DNA from: Eublepharis macularius
Lineage: Eukaryota > Chordata > Lepidosauria > Squamata > Eublepharidae
Direction of reading: 5' to 3'
DNA: 64,000 bases
Assembly: GCF_028583425.1 (NCBI RefSeq)
Contig: NC_072807.1
Location: 31,191,001-31,255,000 of the forward strand
A model generated the notes under the pieces. It had not been told where the DNA came from. It ran no database searches and was given only the letters and a program-made list of their open reading frames with translations. Both the position numbers and the translations under genes were made by a program. Each line of letters begins with the position of its first letter. The first letter of the stretch is position 1. This document shows, one piece after another, positions 15,101-22,654 of the stretch.

Positions 15101-15570
15101 TTCATAGTCACAATAGCAATGAAGGGGGAATTTTGTCTGAGAAGCCATTTATCTGAAAATAAGCTCCCCGTCCTTTAAATGGAAACCTCAAGGTTACCAA
15201 TTTTTAAAAAGTTTCATCCAGACCTGGTGGCATCTCAGAATCTTAATAGTGGTACAGGATTGCTGGGACTGCTTCACCTTTTAGCTACTATTTCATGTCG
15301 ATGCTATAGTCCACGCCAAAGGTACCCGTCAGAAATGGAAGCCTCTCATATAAAATGGACATGACAGGCAGACCATAGGATCGCATGTAAAAACTCAGAT
15401 TGCCACCCTTTTTGTCAAGGAAGAGTTCCAAAAAAGGGAACTGTCCCTGAATTATTAACTGGCTGAGGAAATCAGGCTTACTTACCAATGGAGAGCCACA
15501 AACTCATGAGGACAAGGCAAAGCAAGACGGGATGCTGCATTTTAGTTCCACTCACGGGGCTCAGCTGCAT
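51..15570 (-). CDS. DUOX2: Dual oxidase (DUOX), 5' part: nine coding exons, gene continues beyond the left edge
   Basis: DUOX proteins are NADPH oxidases with an extracellular N-terminal peroxidase-homology domain. They make H2O2 at the apical membrane for thyroid hormone synthesis and mucosal defence. Coding exons on the minus strand are 15486-15570, 11809-11892, 10849-11013, 8378-8565, 7385-7586, 4535-4701, 3541-3601, 1923-2019 and 51-141. All have AG/GT borders and compatible phases, giving 380 codons in frame. The translation follows vertebrate DUOX closely: [86 protein letters not shown]. The remaining peroxidase domain, EF-hands and NADPH oxidase part would lie left of base 1. Known DUOX peroxidase domains lack full haem-peroxidase chemistry; here too the distal-His motif is absent. 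Residues typical of mammalian DUOX1 and of DUOX2 are mixed, so the paralogue name is tentative. The symbol follows the neighbouring DUOXA2-like gene. Confidence 0.93.
1122..1266. mobile_element. 145-bp palindromic MITE (TGATTCCGCACA termini), copy 1
   Basis: Begins TGATTCCGCACACGTTGGAT and ends with the inverted match ATCC-ACGTGTGCGGAATCA; the terminal inverted repeats are about 35 bp. A second copy of exactly the same length lies at 41294-41438. No clear target duplication, so the superfamily is not assigned. Confidence 0.75.
1270..1410 (-). repeat. Sauria-type SINE fragment
   Basis: Read on the minus strand it has the tRNA-like head (gagtgtgatccaatggttag) and the B-box region of the lizard SINE family. 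Diverged and shortened at the 3' side. Confidence 0.55.
1487..1689. mobile_element. hAT-like MITE, copy 1 (203 bp)
   Basis: Ends are CAGGGCTTTTTTTC and GAAAAAAAGCCCTG, with long inverted repeats. Flanked by 8-bp duplications AAGACAAC / AAGACAAA, one mismatch. The 8-bp duplication and CAGGG start are typical of hAT elements. Inside DUOX intron 8. Confidence 0.85.
1923..2019 (-). CDS. DUOX2: DUOX coding exon 8
   Basis: Encodes [20 protein letters not shown] and MVPSGVYM, equivalent to the DUOX block ending in MVPPGVYMR. The acceptor is atattgcag and the donor gtgagc. The Arg codon is split with exon 9. Confidence 0.93.
3256..3457. mobile_element. 202-bp PIF/Harbinger-like MITE, copy 1
   Basis: Terminal inverted repeats GAGCCAAGCTATAAGTGACG / CGTCACTTGTAGCTTGGCTC with a 3-bp TAA duplication on both sides (TWA is the Harbinger signature). 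An internal inverted repeat (catttcccatcaaaacttga and its complement) makes the whole element fold back. Lies 84 bp from DUOX exon 7, in intron 7. Confidence 0.8.
3541..3601 (-). CDS. DUOX2: DUOX coding exon 7 (61-bp small exon)
   Basis: Encodes [20 protein letters not shown], matching the DUOX block NI-VYEWLP-FL. The acceptor is ctttcctag and the donor gtgagg. NVT is a possible glycosylation site. Too short to appear as an ATG-initiated reading frame; found by matching the missing peptide between exons 6 and 8. Confidence 0.9.
3665..3840 (-). repeat. Sauria-type SINE
   Basis: Minus-strand copy with the central region tcacaacaaccttgtgagg and ggagctcagggc-like 3' part. Lies in DUOX intron 6. 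Confidence 0.6.
3970..4350 (-). repeat. 5S-rRNA-derived SINE, split by a fold-back element
   Basis: The right part (4207-4350) has the 5S-like head on the minus strand (ggaagctaagcaaggtcgg) and the body motif ggcaatggcaaaccacctct. The left stub ends in the family's tail (agtgccatcaagtta). The element at 3994-4206 interrupts it. Confidence 0.7.
3994..4206. mobile_element. Penelope-like fold-back element, copy 1
   Basis: Two inverted copies of a tail unit (gtccagtagcacctttaaga ... agcataagctt ... cagctctcttc) face each other. Flanked by the 9-bp direct repeat ATCAAGTTA (3985-3993 and 4207-4215). The assignment to Penelope-like elements rests on remembered similarity of the tail to reptile Penelope/Neptune repeats. 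Confidence 0.65.
4535..4701 (-). CDS. DUOX2: DUOX coding exon 6: proximal histidine region
   Basis: Encodes residues about 242-297: [20 protein letters not shown], then [14 protein letters not shown]. The His of WFRYHN (about residue 265) corresponds to the proximal haem-ligand position of animal peroxidases. The acceptor is ttttctag and the donor gtgaag, phase 0 out. A hAT-like MITE lies 101 bp upstream in the preceding intron. Confidence 0.95.
4803..5039. mobile_element. hAT-like MITE, copy 2 (237 bp)
   Basis: Perfect 8-bp duplications GCAAGAGG at 4795-4802 and 5040-5047. The left end carries an extra CAG and lacks part of the T-run; the centre is a near-perfect hairpin (gcggagggcaatctcaactc). 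In DUOX intron 5, close to exon 6. Confidence 0.85.
5048..6895. other. DUOX intron 5, no feature recognised
   Basis: AT-rich intronic DNA without exon-like frames or a repeat family I can name. The stretch 5560-5700 is A-rich, and 6130-6170 has a short ccctatcaac tandem repeat. Confidence 0.5.
6900..7155 (+). repeat. Sauria-type SINE, nearly full length
   Basis: A tRNA-like head (tggtgtagtggttaagagtg, with B-box ggtttgattcc), the region gggtgaccttgggctagtca, the 3' part cattaagtggtcctgaaggg / cggtatataaatcg, and an ATT-rich tail. Lies between DUOX exons 5 and 6. Confidence 0.85.
7385..7586 (-). CDS. DUOX2: DUOX coding exon 5
   Basis: Encodes residues about 175-241 with [27 protein letters not shown] and [14 protein letters not shown], nearly invariant blocks of DUOX. 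The acceptor is tcatcag and the donor gtaagg. Confidence 0.95.
7750..7990 (+). repeat. Sauria-type SINE with duplicated head
   Basis: The head motif tggtgtagtggttgga appears twice (near 7753 and 7779), followed by a normal body (gttcaaatctccactctgcc, ttgggccagtcaca) and a short A-rich end. Confidence 0.75.
8378..8565 (-). CDS. DUOX2: DUOX coding exon 4: degenerate distal haem region
   Basis: Encodes residues about 112-174: [20 protein letters not shown], then GDSVFD and GDVVLPF, ending PRDQ at the donor gtgaag. In true haem peroxidases this stretch carries the distal His of the DHD motif. Here, as is usual for DUOX, no His is present at that place. Phase 0 at the 3' end. Confidence 0.95.
8806..8945. 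repeat. Short fold-back sequence of unknown family
   Basis: tttgttgggactgctg at the left end is matched by cagtcccagcaaa at the right, and an inner palindrome (ttatgtctgtcttc / gaagacagacataa) sits between. Part of the inner unit recurs near 9040. No family recognised. Confidence 0.5.
9718..9955 (-). repeat. 5S-rRNA-derived SINE
   Basis: Minus-strand copy: head with agatctcagaagctaagcag, the 5S-like ttggatgggagaccgcc, then ggcaaaccacctctgttagt and a tail with cgaaagcatgactcgacagc. Confidence 0.8.
10080..10285 (+). repeat. tRNA-derived SINE of a second type
   Basis: Has ctctgcttggcatgcagaaa and B-box ggttcaatccc, then gagaccctggagagctgctg, ccagtctgagtagacaa and gattcagtataaggcagctt. Related pieces occur at 13905, 26762, 27700, 40985, 58355 and 62455. 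Confidence 0.75.
10849..11013 (-). CDS. DUOX2: DUOX coding exon 3
   Basis: Encodes residues about 57-111, with [10 protein letters not shown] and [12 protein letters not shown] matching DUOX. NRT is a potential N-glycosylation site. The acceptor is gcttctag and the donor gtaagc; the split Gly codon joins exactly to the next exon. Confidence 0.95.
11391..11616 (+). mobile_element. MITE of the 'gggttgccagcctccagg' family
   Basis: Starts agggttgccagcctccagg and ends in the inverted motif ggagctggcaacctt. The body carries gagatctcctggaattacaa and agatcagttcacctggagaa. Several copies occur in the window. Confidence 0.65.
11809..11892 (-). CDS. DUOX2: DUOX coding exon 2: start of the mature protein
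   Basis: Encodes residues about 29-56 with [11 protein letters not shown], the conserved opening of the DUOX peroxidase-homology domain. The acceptor is ccccag and the donor gtaagt. Phase 1 in, phase 1 out. Confidence 0.93.
12045..12255 (+). repeat. Sauria-type SINE lacking part of its head
   Basis: Body and 3' part intact (taaactgctctgagtgagca, ggtggtatataaatcaaatg, GTT-rich tail); the head begins inside the B-box region. In DUOX intron 1 of the coding part, upstream of exon 2. Confidence 0.75.
12375..12475 (-). repeat. SINE 3'-end fragment
   Basis: tatttatacaccactttcct and caaagcagcttacaacacca on the plus strand are the reversed 3' part of the lizard SINE or a related LINE tail. Confidence 0.45.
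13592..13768 (-). mobile_element. Partial MITE of the 'gggttgccagcctccagg' family
   Basis: Contains ataatgccatagagtccacc, gttttctccagagggac and cagttgtaattccaggagat, the reverse of the element at 11391-11616. The outer ends are lost. Confidence 0.6.
13905..13950 (+). repeat. 3' fragment of the second tRNA-SINE type
   Basis: gtctgattcagtataaggca then gtgtcatattttc matches the tail of the SINE at 10080-10285. Confidence 0.6.
14205..14390 (-). repeat. Sauria-type SINE
   Basis: Minus-strand copy: reversed body (gaagtaggttaggctgacta, gaggattcaaacctgggtgt) and head (accagtccaccatgctggcc). In the intron between coding exons 1 and 2. Confidence 0.65.
14680..14893 (+). mobile_element. Diverged MITE of the 'gggttgccagcctccagg' family
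   Basis: Starts near actagggctaccaaac, has gcagactctatggtatacca and ends ccaggaatttcccaagctgg / tgtgggtagcct. Strongly diverged. Confidence 0.45.
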
Positions 15571-15588
15571 TTTCCAGTGCTGTGTTTT
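15486..15588 (-). CDS. DUOX2: DUOX coding exon 1: 5'UTR end and signal peptide
   Basis: The acceptor is ctttcag before 15588 and the donor GTAAGT follows 15486. The ATG at 15570-15568 opens 28 codons. A second in-frame ATG (codon 11, 15540-15538) immediately precedes the hydrophobic core [14 protein letters not shown] and would give a more typical signal peptide. Both ATGs have A at -3, so the true start is undecided. The exon ends in phase 1. A non-coding upstream exon is expected at the CpG island near 31.9 kb. Confidence 0.85.
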
Positions 15589-16144
15589 CTGAAAGCCAAA
15601 ATAGAACAGTTACACTGGAAATGAATTTCACTTGTTACCCATGTAGCTGTGGCAATTTTTTACCACACCAGGGCAAACCTTTATCTCCCCCAAAGAAATG
15701 GACTGAAAGATTTTTTTCTGATCTGTCAGGGCCCAACAATTCATAACATACTTTTAAAACCTGTGCCCTGTGGGGGAGGCAAAAGAGATACCCAGGCAGA
15801 GGAATTCATACCATCAACTCCTGAAGAAACAGCCAAAAATGACCAGGATAATCTCTACTGCTTGTTTTGTCTTTTAAAGTTTCAAATTCCAAACAGGCTT
15901 CAATGTCTTGACGGAACAGTGGTGCAGAAATGCATGCAGTAAACAAAACACCTACAAATAGATTCTCTCACATTTTTATTGTACCCTTCCTCTGTTAAGA
16001 CTGGGGTGAAGAACATGGCTGTCCCATTTGAACTTTTGTTGAAGCTGGTTAGTCTGAGAGAAATGGCTCACTCACCTTCATGGCTGAGCAGGAATTTGAA
16101 CTTTTGTCTCTCCATGGCTAGTCTGACACTTACTCAGTGGTGTA

Positions 16145-16266
16145 TAAGGCCATAGAGTCCACCCTCCAAAATAGCCATTTTCTCTGGGGGAACTGATCTT
16201 TGTAATGTAAATATCATTTGTAAATCCAGGGGATCTCTTGACCTCCCTTGGAGGCTGGCAACCCTA
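16145..16266 (-). mobile_element. Partial MITE of the 'gggttgccagcctccagg' family
   Basis: Contains catagagtccaccctccaaa and ends ggaggctggcaaccct. One terminus is present and the other lost. Confidence 0.55.
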
Positions 16267-16683
16267 CCTTGACTTGGCCATGGACACAGACTTCCTTACG
16301 TCTCTGGCCTTTACAAACTCACCCTATGGCCATGCAGGTTACCAAATCCTCCCCTTTCTTTGGAAACTGAAAACAAACAGCCTCACTCCCCTAAAGCAAA
16401 GACATGTTTCAGTTCACTTCACCCACTCCATGGGTGATTGGCCCTGCCCTACCATGGCAGCCATTTTGTGGTGACTTCCATTACCTTTTCTCAAAATGAA
16501 AAAAATCATTTCCCCAAAGGAAAGAAGCCATTCCCTCCCTCTAAGGCAGTCATTCTGTGACTGGACTCCTGCCCCACCATGGCAGCCATTTTGAGGTGAC
16601 ATCCAATAACTTTTCTCAAAACTCCAAAAGTTTCTCCACGTTCAGCTCAGTTGAGGGGGCCTGGTATAGCTCCTAAAGTGCAA

Positions 16684-16901
16684 CTGTAGGTTTGCCAGCT
16701 CAAACTTGGGAAATTCCTGGAGATCTGGAGGGTGAAACCCGGAGAAACGGGTTTGGGGAGGGAAAGGACCTTGGCATGGCATAATTCCATAGAGTCCACC
16801 TCCAAAGTAGCCATTTTCTCCAGGTGAACTGATCTCTGTGGCCTGAAGACCAGTTGTAATTCCAGGAGATCTCCAGCCACTACCTGGAGGCTAGCAAACC
16901 T
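16684..16901 (-). mobile_element. MITE of the 'gggttgccagcctccagg' family with 8-bp target duplication
   Basis: Flanked by AAGTGCAA at 16676-16683 and 16902-16909. The ends taggtttgccagctc and gctagcaaacct are inverted matches. The 8-bp duplication suggests a hAT-type mobiliser for this family. Confidence 0.7.
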
Positions 16902-17109
16902 AAGTGCAAGGAATTTCCATGTGGCTGTGATTCATGTAGCCAGCTGCTTGCTAGGCAATTTGGACAATACACAAACCATGAAGGGGCTGTCTCCAAATCA
17001 AAGCTATACTATTAAGAGGCGAACACTCCGCTGGAAACTGAGCAACCAATAAATAACTCTCTTATCAAAAATTTTAAATTTTAAAAAAATGTAAAGTGCT
17101 AATGCTGTG

Positions 17110-17317
17110 TGCATTAATTCAAACTGTGCAAACTACAAATAACATAAAACATTACTCAATCAATAAATAATCCTTAAGATATATATATAATATTTTAAAT
17201 TTTTATAAATTTTAAAGTGCTAGTGCCGTAAGTGCATTAATTCAAACTGTGTGCATTACTCTGGCAGAGTAATGGTTTATGTTATTTGTAGTTTGCACAC
17301 AGTTTGAATTAATGCAC
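17110..17317. repeat. Inverted repeat with about 50-bp arms
   Basis: The arm at 17110-17158 (gtgcattaattcaaactgtg, then caaactacaaataacat) is matched in reverse at 17267-17317. A direct partial copy sits between them at 17231-17262. Confidence 0.7.
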
Positions 17318-17330
17318 TTATGGCACTTAT

Positions 17331-17672
17331 GGGGGAAGAGCAATGGGAGGGATTTTGTTTCTCTTTCTTTCAAAAAGCCTCGGCTCAGTTGTTGTTCCGG
17401 GAACTTGAGGGCGGGCGGGGGGGGGGGGGGAGATGGGATGTAACAGGAGGCAGGAAATCCAGGATCATTTTTTTTGCAAGAGAGAGAGTCCCCCCCCCCC
17501 CCGCTCTTCTCCCTGGTAGAGAATCACATAGCAGATTCTCTCTCTCTCTTGCAAAAGGTCGCCCTGGATTTCTTGCCTCCTGCTATGCCCCCCTCGCCTC
17601 CAAGCTCCCAGAGAAATACTCGAACTGATGCTTTTTGAAAGAGTGAGAATCCCTCCCATCGTTCTTCCCCCA
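17331..17672. repeat. Fold-back sequence with G-run and C-run in the loop
   Basis: gggaagagcaatgggaggga at the left faces tccctcccatcgttcttccc at the right; inner arms (gcaggaaatccagg / cctggatttcttgcc and ttgcaagagagagag / ctctctctcttgcaa) also pair. It contains a run of 14 G and a run of 14 C. It abuts the inverted repeat to its left, so the two may be one composite element. Confidence 0.6.
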
Positions 17673-18909
17673 GCAGAGAATTGCATCGAGTGGCTGTTCT
17701 TAGTAAGACTACACTACCCAGGGAACCTTGTGGGACCCGACACGCGTCTGGTCGTCTCGTGTAGTTTCCTTCTAAGCAGGATATGCATACAGGTTTCTTC
17801 TATTTTAGTACTACCTTTTAACCACTATGCTACAGTACCTTTATCCTGCTGAAATAGTCATATGAAATTTATGCAAAACTTGTTGCTTGTTCTTAGGCCC
17901 AATTTCATACAAACAAGTTGTAAACATGGATCGCTTAACTATGCCATAAAAAGATTACCATAAAAAGATTATGGAGTTAGATCCATAATTTGGAAAGAAA
18001 CATTGCACAGTTGGTTTATGGCTGTTTTTAACCATTGCGTGTTTGGGGAGGAGGGGACCGGACCCCAAACCCTTTACCCTACATGCATACAACAGGAACA
18101 ATGCACATTTAAGATCTTGTTCTCAAGCCATTTGATTCCTGCCTGTTCAATTTTGTATCTGCAAATAATTATATGCAAGACTTTTCTCCTATAATTAACT
18201 GTAAGAAGGAATGACAACATTTGCCCCACTTCATAGTCTGCGAGCCCAGCACTTCACTGCAGGCACAATTATCTGCAGTTATGAAATTATACCCACAAAA
18301 AGGACTCCTTCTTGACATATTTAGAGGATGCTTCATGGTGCAACTTGTGTGTGCTCAGGGGGGTACACATATACCTTTCTCACCCATCCCTTGCAAAAGT
18401 GTTTAACGTGTGTGAAGATGTTAAAAGAAAGGGCAGGTTGGGACTGCTGGGCTGCAGCCTTCCCGATAGTAGGGTTGACTTATACGGGGCTTTTTTTAGT
18501 TTCAGGAAAAGAGGGAATGAAAGGACAGTATGACAGAGGTCCAGAATACGAAGCATGGTGTAGAGAAAGTGGGCAGATATAAATCTTTCTTCCTCTTCCA
18601 TAACACTCTGAAACTAATTAGCAGTAGAGTCAGGACAGACAAAAGGAAGCACTGCTTTAATGGCAGAACACAATGATGGGCACTGTCTTAGATGTATTTA
18701 TGGGAGGTGGTGGCGGGCAGATTTATGGAGGATAAATCTATTGCTGGCTATTAGCCATGACAGCTGAATGAAGCCTGTGAATTCAGAGGCAGAATGCCTC
18801 CGACTGCCAGAGGCTGGCTAGCAGTCCACAGGAGAGAAATACTGTTGTCTTGGAAGAGACCTTTCATTGGCTACTGATGGAATGAGGATGCTAGTGACTA
18901 GACTAGACT

Positions 18910-18991
18910 AGAGTAGCATGCTGGAGTAGACCAAGGGCCTTATAGACTAGCAGCTAGTCTATAAGGCCCTTGGTCTACTCCAGCATGCTAC

Positions 18992-18994
<3 letters not shown>
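18910..18994. repeat. Perfect palindrome, 41-bp arms, 3-nt loop
   Basis: agagtagcatgctggagtag and the following 21 bases at 18910-18950 are repeated without mismatch in reverse complement at 18954-18994, separated only by CAG. The right arm runs directly into a TTTC microsatellite. Confidence 0.95.
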
Positions 18995-19031
<37 letters not shown>

Positions 19032-19039
19032 TTTCTTTT

Positions 19040-19106
<67 letters not shown>
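18991..19106 (+). repeat. (TTTC)n microsatellite
   Basis: About 116 bp of ctttctttcttt, with one interruption of ttttctttttc. The Phe/Leu/Ser-rich open frame across it is not a gene. Confidence 0.97.
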
Positions 19107-19223
19107 AATTATGTGTTATAGCCCTAGAGAGAAAGGAGAAAAGAAAACTCATAACCTAACCCTCAAGGAAAATAGAAAGGGAGGGTGAGAGAAAAAAATA
19201 TATCAAGAAATAGTTATTACTGT

Positions 19224-19268
19224 GGCGGGAATGAGACGTAACCTTGCGGGTTACGTCTCATTCCCGCC
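19224..19268. repeat. Perfect 20-bp-arm hairpin
   Basis: GGCGGGAATGAGACGTAACC, loop TTGCG, then the exact complement GGTTACGTCTCATTCCCGCC. No U-run follows, and it is not a known RNA class. Confidence 0.9.
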
Positions 19269-19870
19269 TGCCTTGTTTTGTTTTTTTGCCTGCTTTGTTT
19301 TGTTTTTTCAAGATTCAAAAAGCCACATGGAACACTCCAGCTGAAAACAGGGCCTGTGTTTATGTAGCCTTTTGAATACTAAAATTTTAAGACTTCTGTT
19401 GAAAAGTGCTCACAACAGGTGGGGAGAGCTCCTTCATTCCTTGTAGTTGGTCACTGTCGCTGGTTCTTAAACTTCAGTCTACTACCACCCATCAACTATG
19501 TAATGTCATCATTAAATGTACCCCAAGCCACAACATTTTTAAAAATTAAGATATCAAAACAGTGCACAGATGGCTTTATATCATTATATTTATGACATAT
19601 GCACATGAGACACAGATCTCAGGCATACATTCCATGAGCTCTTTAATCTTGATGGTCTTCAACCAACTGCTTAAGGAAGTTGGATTTCTGTTTGCTACCA
19701 ATTTGTTTTTAAGGGCCTGGGAGAGATATCTAGGATTCTTTTCTCAACGTAGAGATAACTGCACAGGCAGTCAGAAGCTGTCGCCAGCAGGAAGAAAGGG
19801 CTACCAAAAATGCAAATGACCGCCCCCCCCAGTTCTGAACACCATTAGGGAACTTGTAGATATTTATTTA

Positions 19871-20260
19871 TGTGATCTCGTCCGATCTTAGAAGCTAAGC
19901 AGGGTCAGGCTTGGTTAGTAATTGGATGGAAGACCTCCAGTGAAAACCAGGGTTGCAAAGGCAGACAACGGCAAACCACCTGTTAGAGCCAAGCTACAAG
20001 TGACGCCTTACACAGGTTGGACACTTGTCAGCTTACCTCAAGTTTTGATGGGAAATATAGGCATCTTGGTTTTACAGCTTGGCTCTCCATTACAGCTGCA
20101 AGACCAGGATGCCTACATTTCCCATCAAAACTTGAGGGAAGCTGACAAGTGTCCAACCTGTGTCAGGCGTCACTTGTAGCTTGGCTCTTAGTCTCTTGCC
20201 ATGTAAACCCCTCCAGGTGTTGCCATAAGTCAGCTATGACTCGAGGGCACTCTCCACCAC
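19871..20260 (+). repeat. 5S-rRNA-derived SINE split by a Harbinger-like MITE
   Basis: The head tgatctcgtccgatcttaga / agctaagcagggtcaggctt and ttggatggaagacc match the 5S rRNA 3' half. The body ggcaaaccacct resumes after the insertion as tagtctcttgcc and ends atgactcgagggcactct. Confidence 0.85.
19986..20187. mobile_element. 202-bp PIF/Harbinger-like MITE, copy 2, nested in a 5S SINE
   Basis: Same length and termini as the copy at 3256-3457. TTA duplications sit at 19983-19985 and 20188-20190. Removing the insert and one TTA restores a continuous SINE. Confidence 0.88.
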
Positions 20261-20390
20261 CAGGTATTTATACCTTGCTTTTCTGCTCAGCGGGGGGAGC
20301 CAAAGTGGCATGCCACATTGTTCTCCCCCTCCTTCGTTTTATTCTTACAAGAACCAAGTGAGCTAGGTTAGACTGAGAAAGAGCAACTGT
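20258..20390 (-). repeat. Sauria-type SINE fragment
   Basis: tatttataccttgcttttct, then tccttcgttttattcttaca and gtgagctaggttagactgag, reversed body without head. Confidence 0.55.
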
Positions 20391-20924
20391 CCCAGTGTTG
20401 AGGAGCATTATTTCTCTTTGCGGGGTGGGGGGGAGAGCATTACTTTTAAAAAGTGGAAACAAAAGAGTCTCTTTGTCTACTTCAAAGCAAAGCTCAAATC
20501 TCCAAACCTCTGTATTAAAAGGGGTGTTCTCTTCTTCAGCCTCTTTTTGCAGCCAGCCTTCTAGCTGAAGAGGAATCAGAAGTTTATTTTTATTCCAGGT
20601 ATAAAGTGAAAAACTATGTATCCTAGCCAAAAATTGCTCATAATTGCCTTTTAAGACTTTTATTTAAAATAAATCTTGACATAATAAAATATAGAGGGAT
20701 CACAAATATGCAAAAAATCATTCCATATGTTAAAGATAACAGAAGCAGATAAGCATATATGCCACACTCCCTTATCCTATATATCTTAGATCTAAAAGAT
20801 TGTATAGAATTTAAAAAACCTCACCAAAGCACTTTTCTGAAAGATTAGATAGTCGCGCACAACTCAAGTATGAGAGATTCAGAGGTCTTTCTGGATGTGG
20901 CTACCTAATAATACCAGCAGCAAC

Positions 20925-21170
20925 ATTCAATTTATATACCGCCCTTGAGGGCAACTTAACACCCACTCAGAGCAGTTTACAAAGTATGTTATTATTATCA
21001 TCCCCACAACAATCACCCTGTGAGGTGGGTGTGGCTCAGAGAGTTCTGGAAGAGCTATGACTGACCCAAGGTCACCCAGCTGGCTTCAAGCGGAGGAGGG
21101 GGGAATCAAACCCGGCTCTCCAGATTATAGAGTCCCACCACTCTTAACCACTACACCAAACTGGCTCAAT
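20925..21170 (-). repeat. Sauria-type SINE, nearly full length
   Basis: Reverse copy from tttatataccgcccttgagg to ccactacaccaaactggctc; the same subfamily as 6900-7155. Confidence 0.85.
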
Positions 21171-21489
21171 ATATGCTCAATGATGTGAAACCTGTATGAA
21201 CACACAAAAATCCTCTGATTTTCCATCTCCAACGGTATGACATGAGTCTCTTTCTCAGCTTAAAACTTTTTCTCATGCAAATAGATGTATCAAAGTGGTG
21301 TACTTTCTAGACCAAGTTGTTCAGATTGGGTTCCAGGCATCTGCACAACCTCTTTTTAAAAAAATATCTCTTCATGGATGAAACAACAAGAACTTGCACA
21401 CATTTTGGAAATATAATATAAAGCAAATTTGAGGCCTCCTTTGTTTAATCAGTACCTTGTAGTCAGACAAGTGTCTGTGATACCAAGGT

Positions 21490-21567
21490 TTCCCAGGAAG
21501 CTTTCTTGGCAAAGCAGGGATTTAAACCCGAGCTTCCCAGATCCTAGTTTGACACTACACCATGTTA
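21490..21567 (-). repeat. Sauria-type SINE head fragment
   Basis: gcagggatttaaacccgagc then tttgacactacaccatg is the reversed tRNA-like head. Confidence 0.55.
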
Positions 21568-22654
21568 GATCTTCTCCTGGAAAGGGCTGCCCCTATGGCC
21601 TTGATTGAGAATCACTGGACAATGTGCTATATGAAATGAAAATCAGATGCAGGTTGTCTTTTCAGACACACAAAGAAAAAGGAGCAGGATGGGAAGGAAG
21701 GCCATCTATTAAACTACAGCATGAAGATGTGACTTTCATCAGCTATATAAATGCACCAATGAAGGAGCCCAATGAAGCCAGGAACCACAGTGATTGGGAG
21801 CAGGAAAGGCACAGAGGGTGCCATAGAGTGGACGAAGGGGCCTCACAGAGAGAATACAGAAAGATACACAGGAAACCAGCGGAAAGAAGACCTTTGAAAA
21901 GTCAATGGAAGAAGGAGGGAAACCAAACCTAAGGAAGAGAAGAGACGAGAAATCTGATCCTCACGACTGGAACAGAACCGATGAGGCAACCCAGAGAAAC
22001 AGAGGAAAGAGGCTTGAGAGAAGAGGCAGGAGGAAGGCCAAGCAAAAAGTGTCACAATCAGCAACCGGGTCAGCAAAAAAGAATTCATAGTTGAAGCAAG
22101 TAGGAGAGAAGGATGAACTTGATAGGCATCACCAGAATGGAAAGATCAGGATGAAACAGACCGGGGGAATCAAGAGAAGAATCACGGGCTATAGAGAGGT
22201 GAAGTTCCAGGGCTAGCACTAGCCAGATTGGGAAGGTGAGCCCTGGAGGCTAATTATTTCTTATTTATTTTATTTATAAACAGGTATAAGCCCTCCTTTC
22301 TGCCAGACGGCAGGGGCTTAAGGGTGATGATAACAGTAAAGACAGCGCAAAATAATGCAATTATAAAAACAACAACACTGAAACAACCATCAGAGTTAGG
22401 GGGGAGCTTTAAAATCCAAGGCACCTGCGCAGCCCTCATCTCGAGGAGCCAAAGGTTCTTTTAAAGTATCCTGTTCTGCAGGCTGTCCAACACTACAGGA
22501 GAGATGTAGATCTCCTCATTTCCTCTGGAAGGTGATTCCAGAACATTGGAGCAAATGGTGCTTTTGTATTTTTTGATTTATTGATGTATAAATGAGCACA
22601 GGTGGAGGCCAAGAGGCACACTGGCAGGACAGCAGATATGCTATCAATCAATCA

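Noticed and set aside
16430-16620. Repeated ccatggcagccattttg (two copies about 130 bp apart) as a possible regulatory repeat
   Set aside because: It looks like a diverged interspersed or tandem repeat of lizard DNA. It has no context suggesting regulation.
18970-19188. Phe/Leu/Ser-rich reading frame resembling membrane protein
   Set aside because: It is the translation of the TTTC microsatellite.
19871-19985. 5S rRNA gene
   Set aside because: Only the 3' half of 5S rRNA is similar, it is followed by SINE body sequence, and the same structure recurs at five sites.
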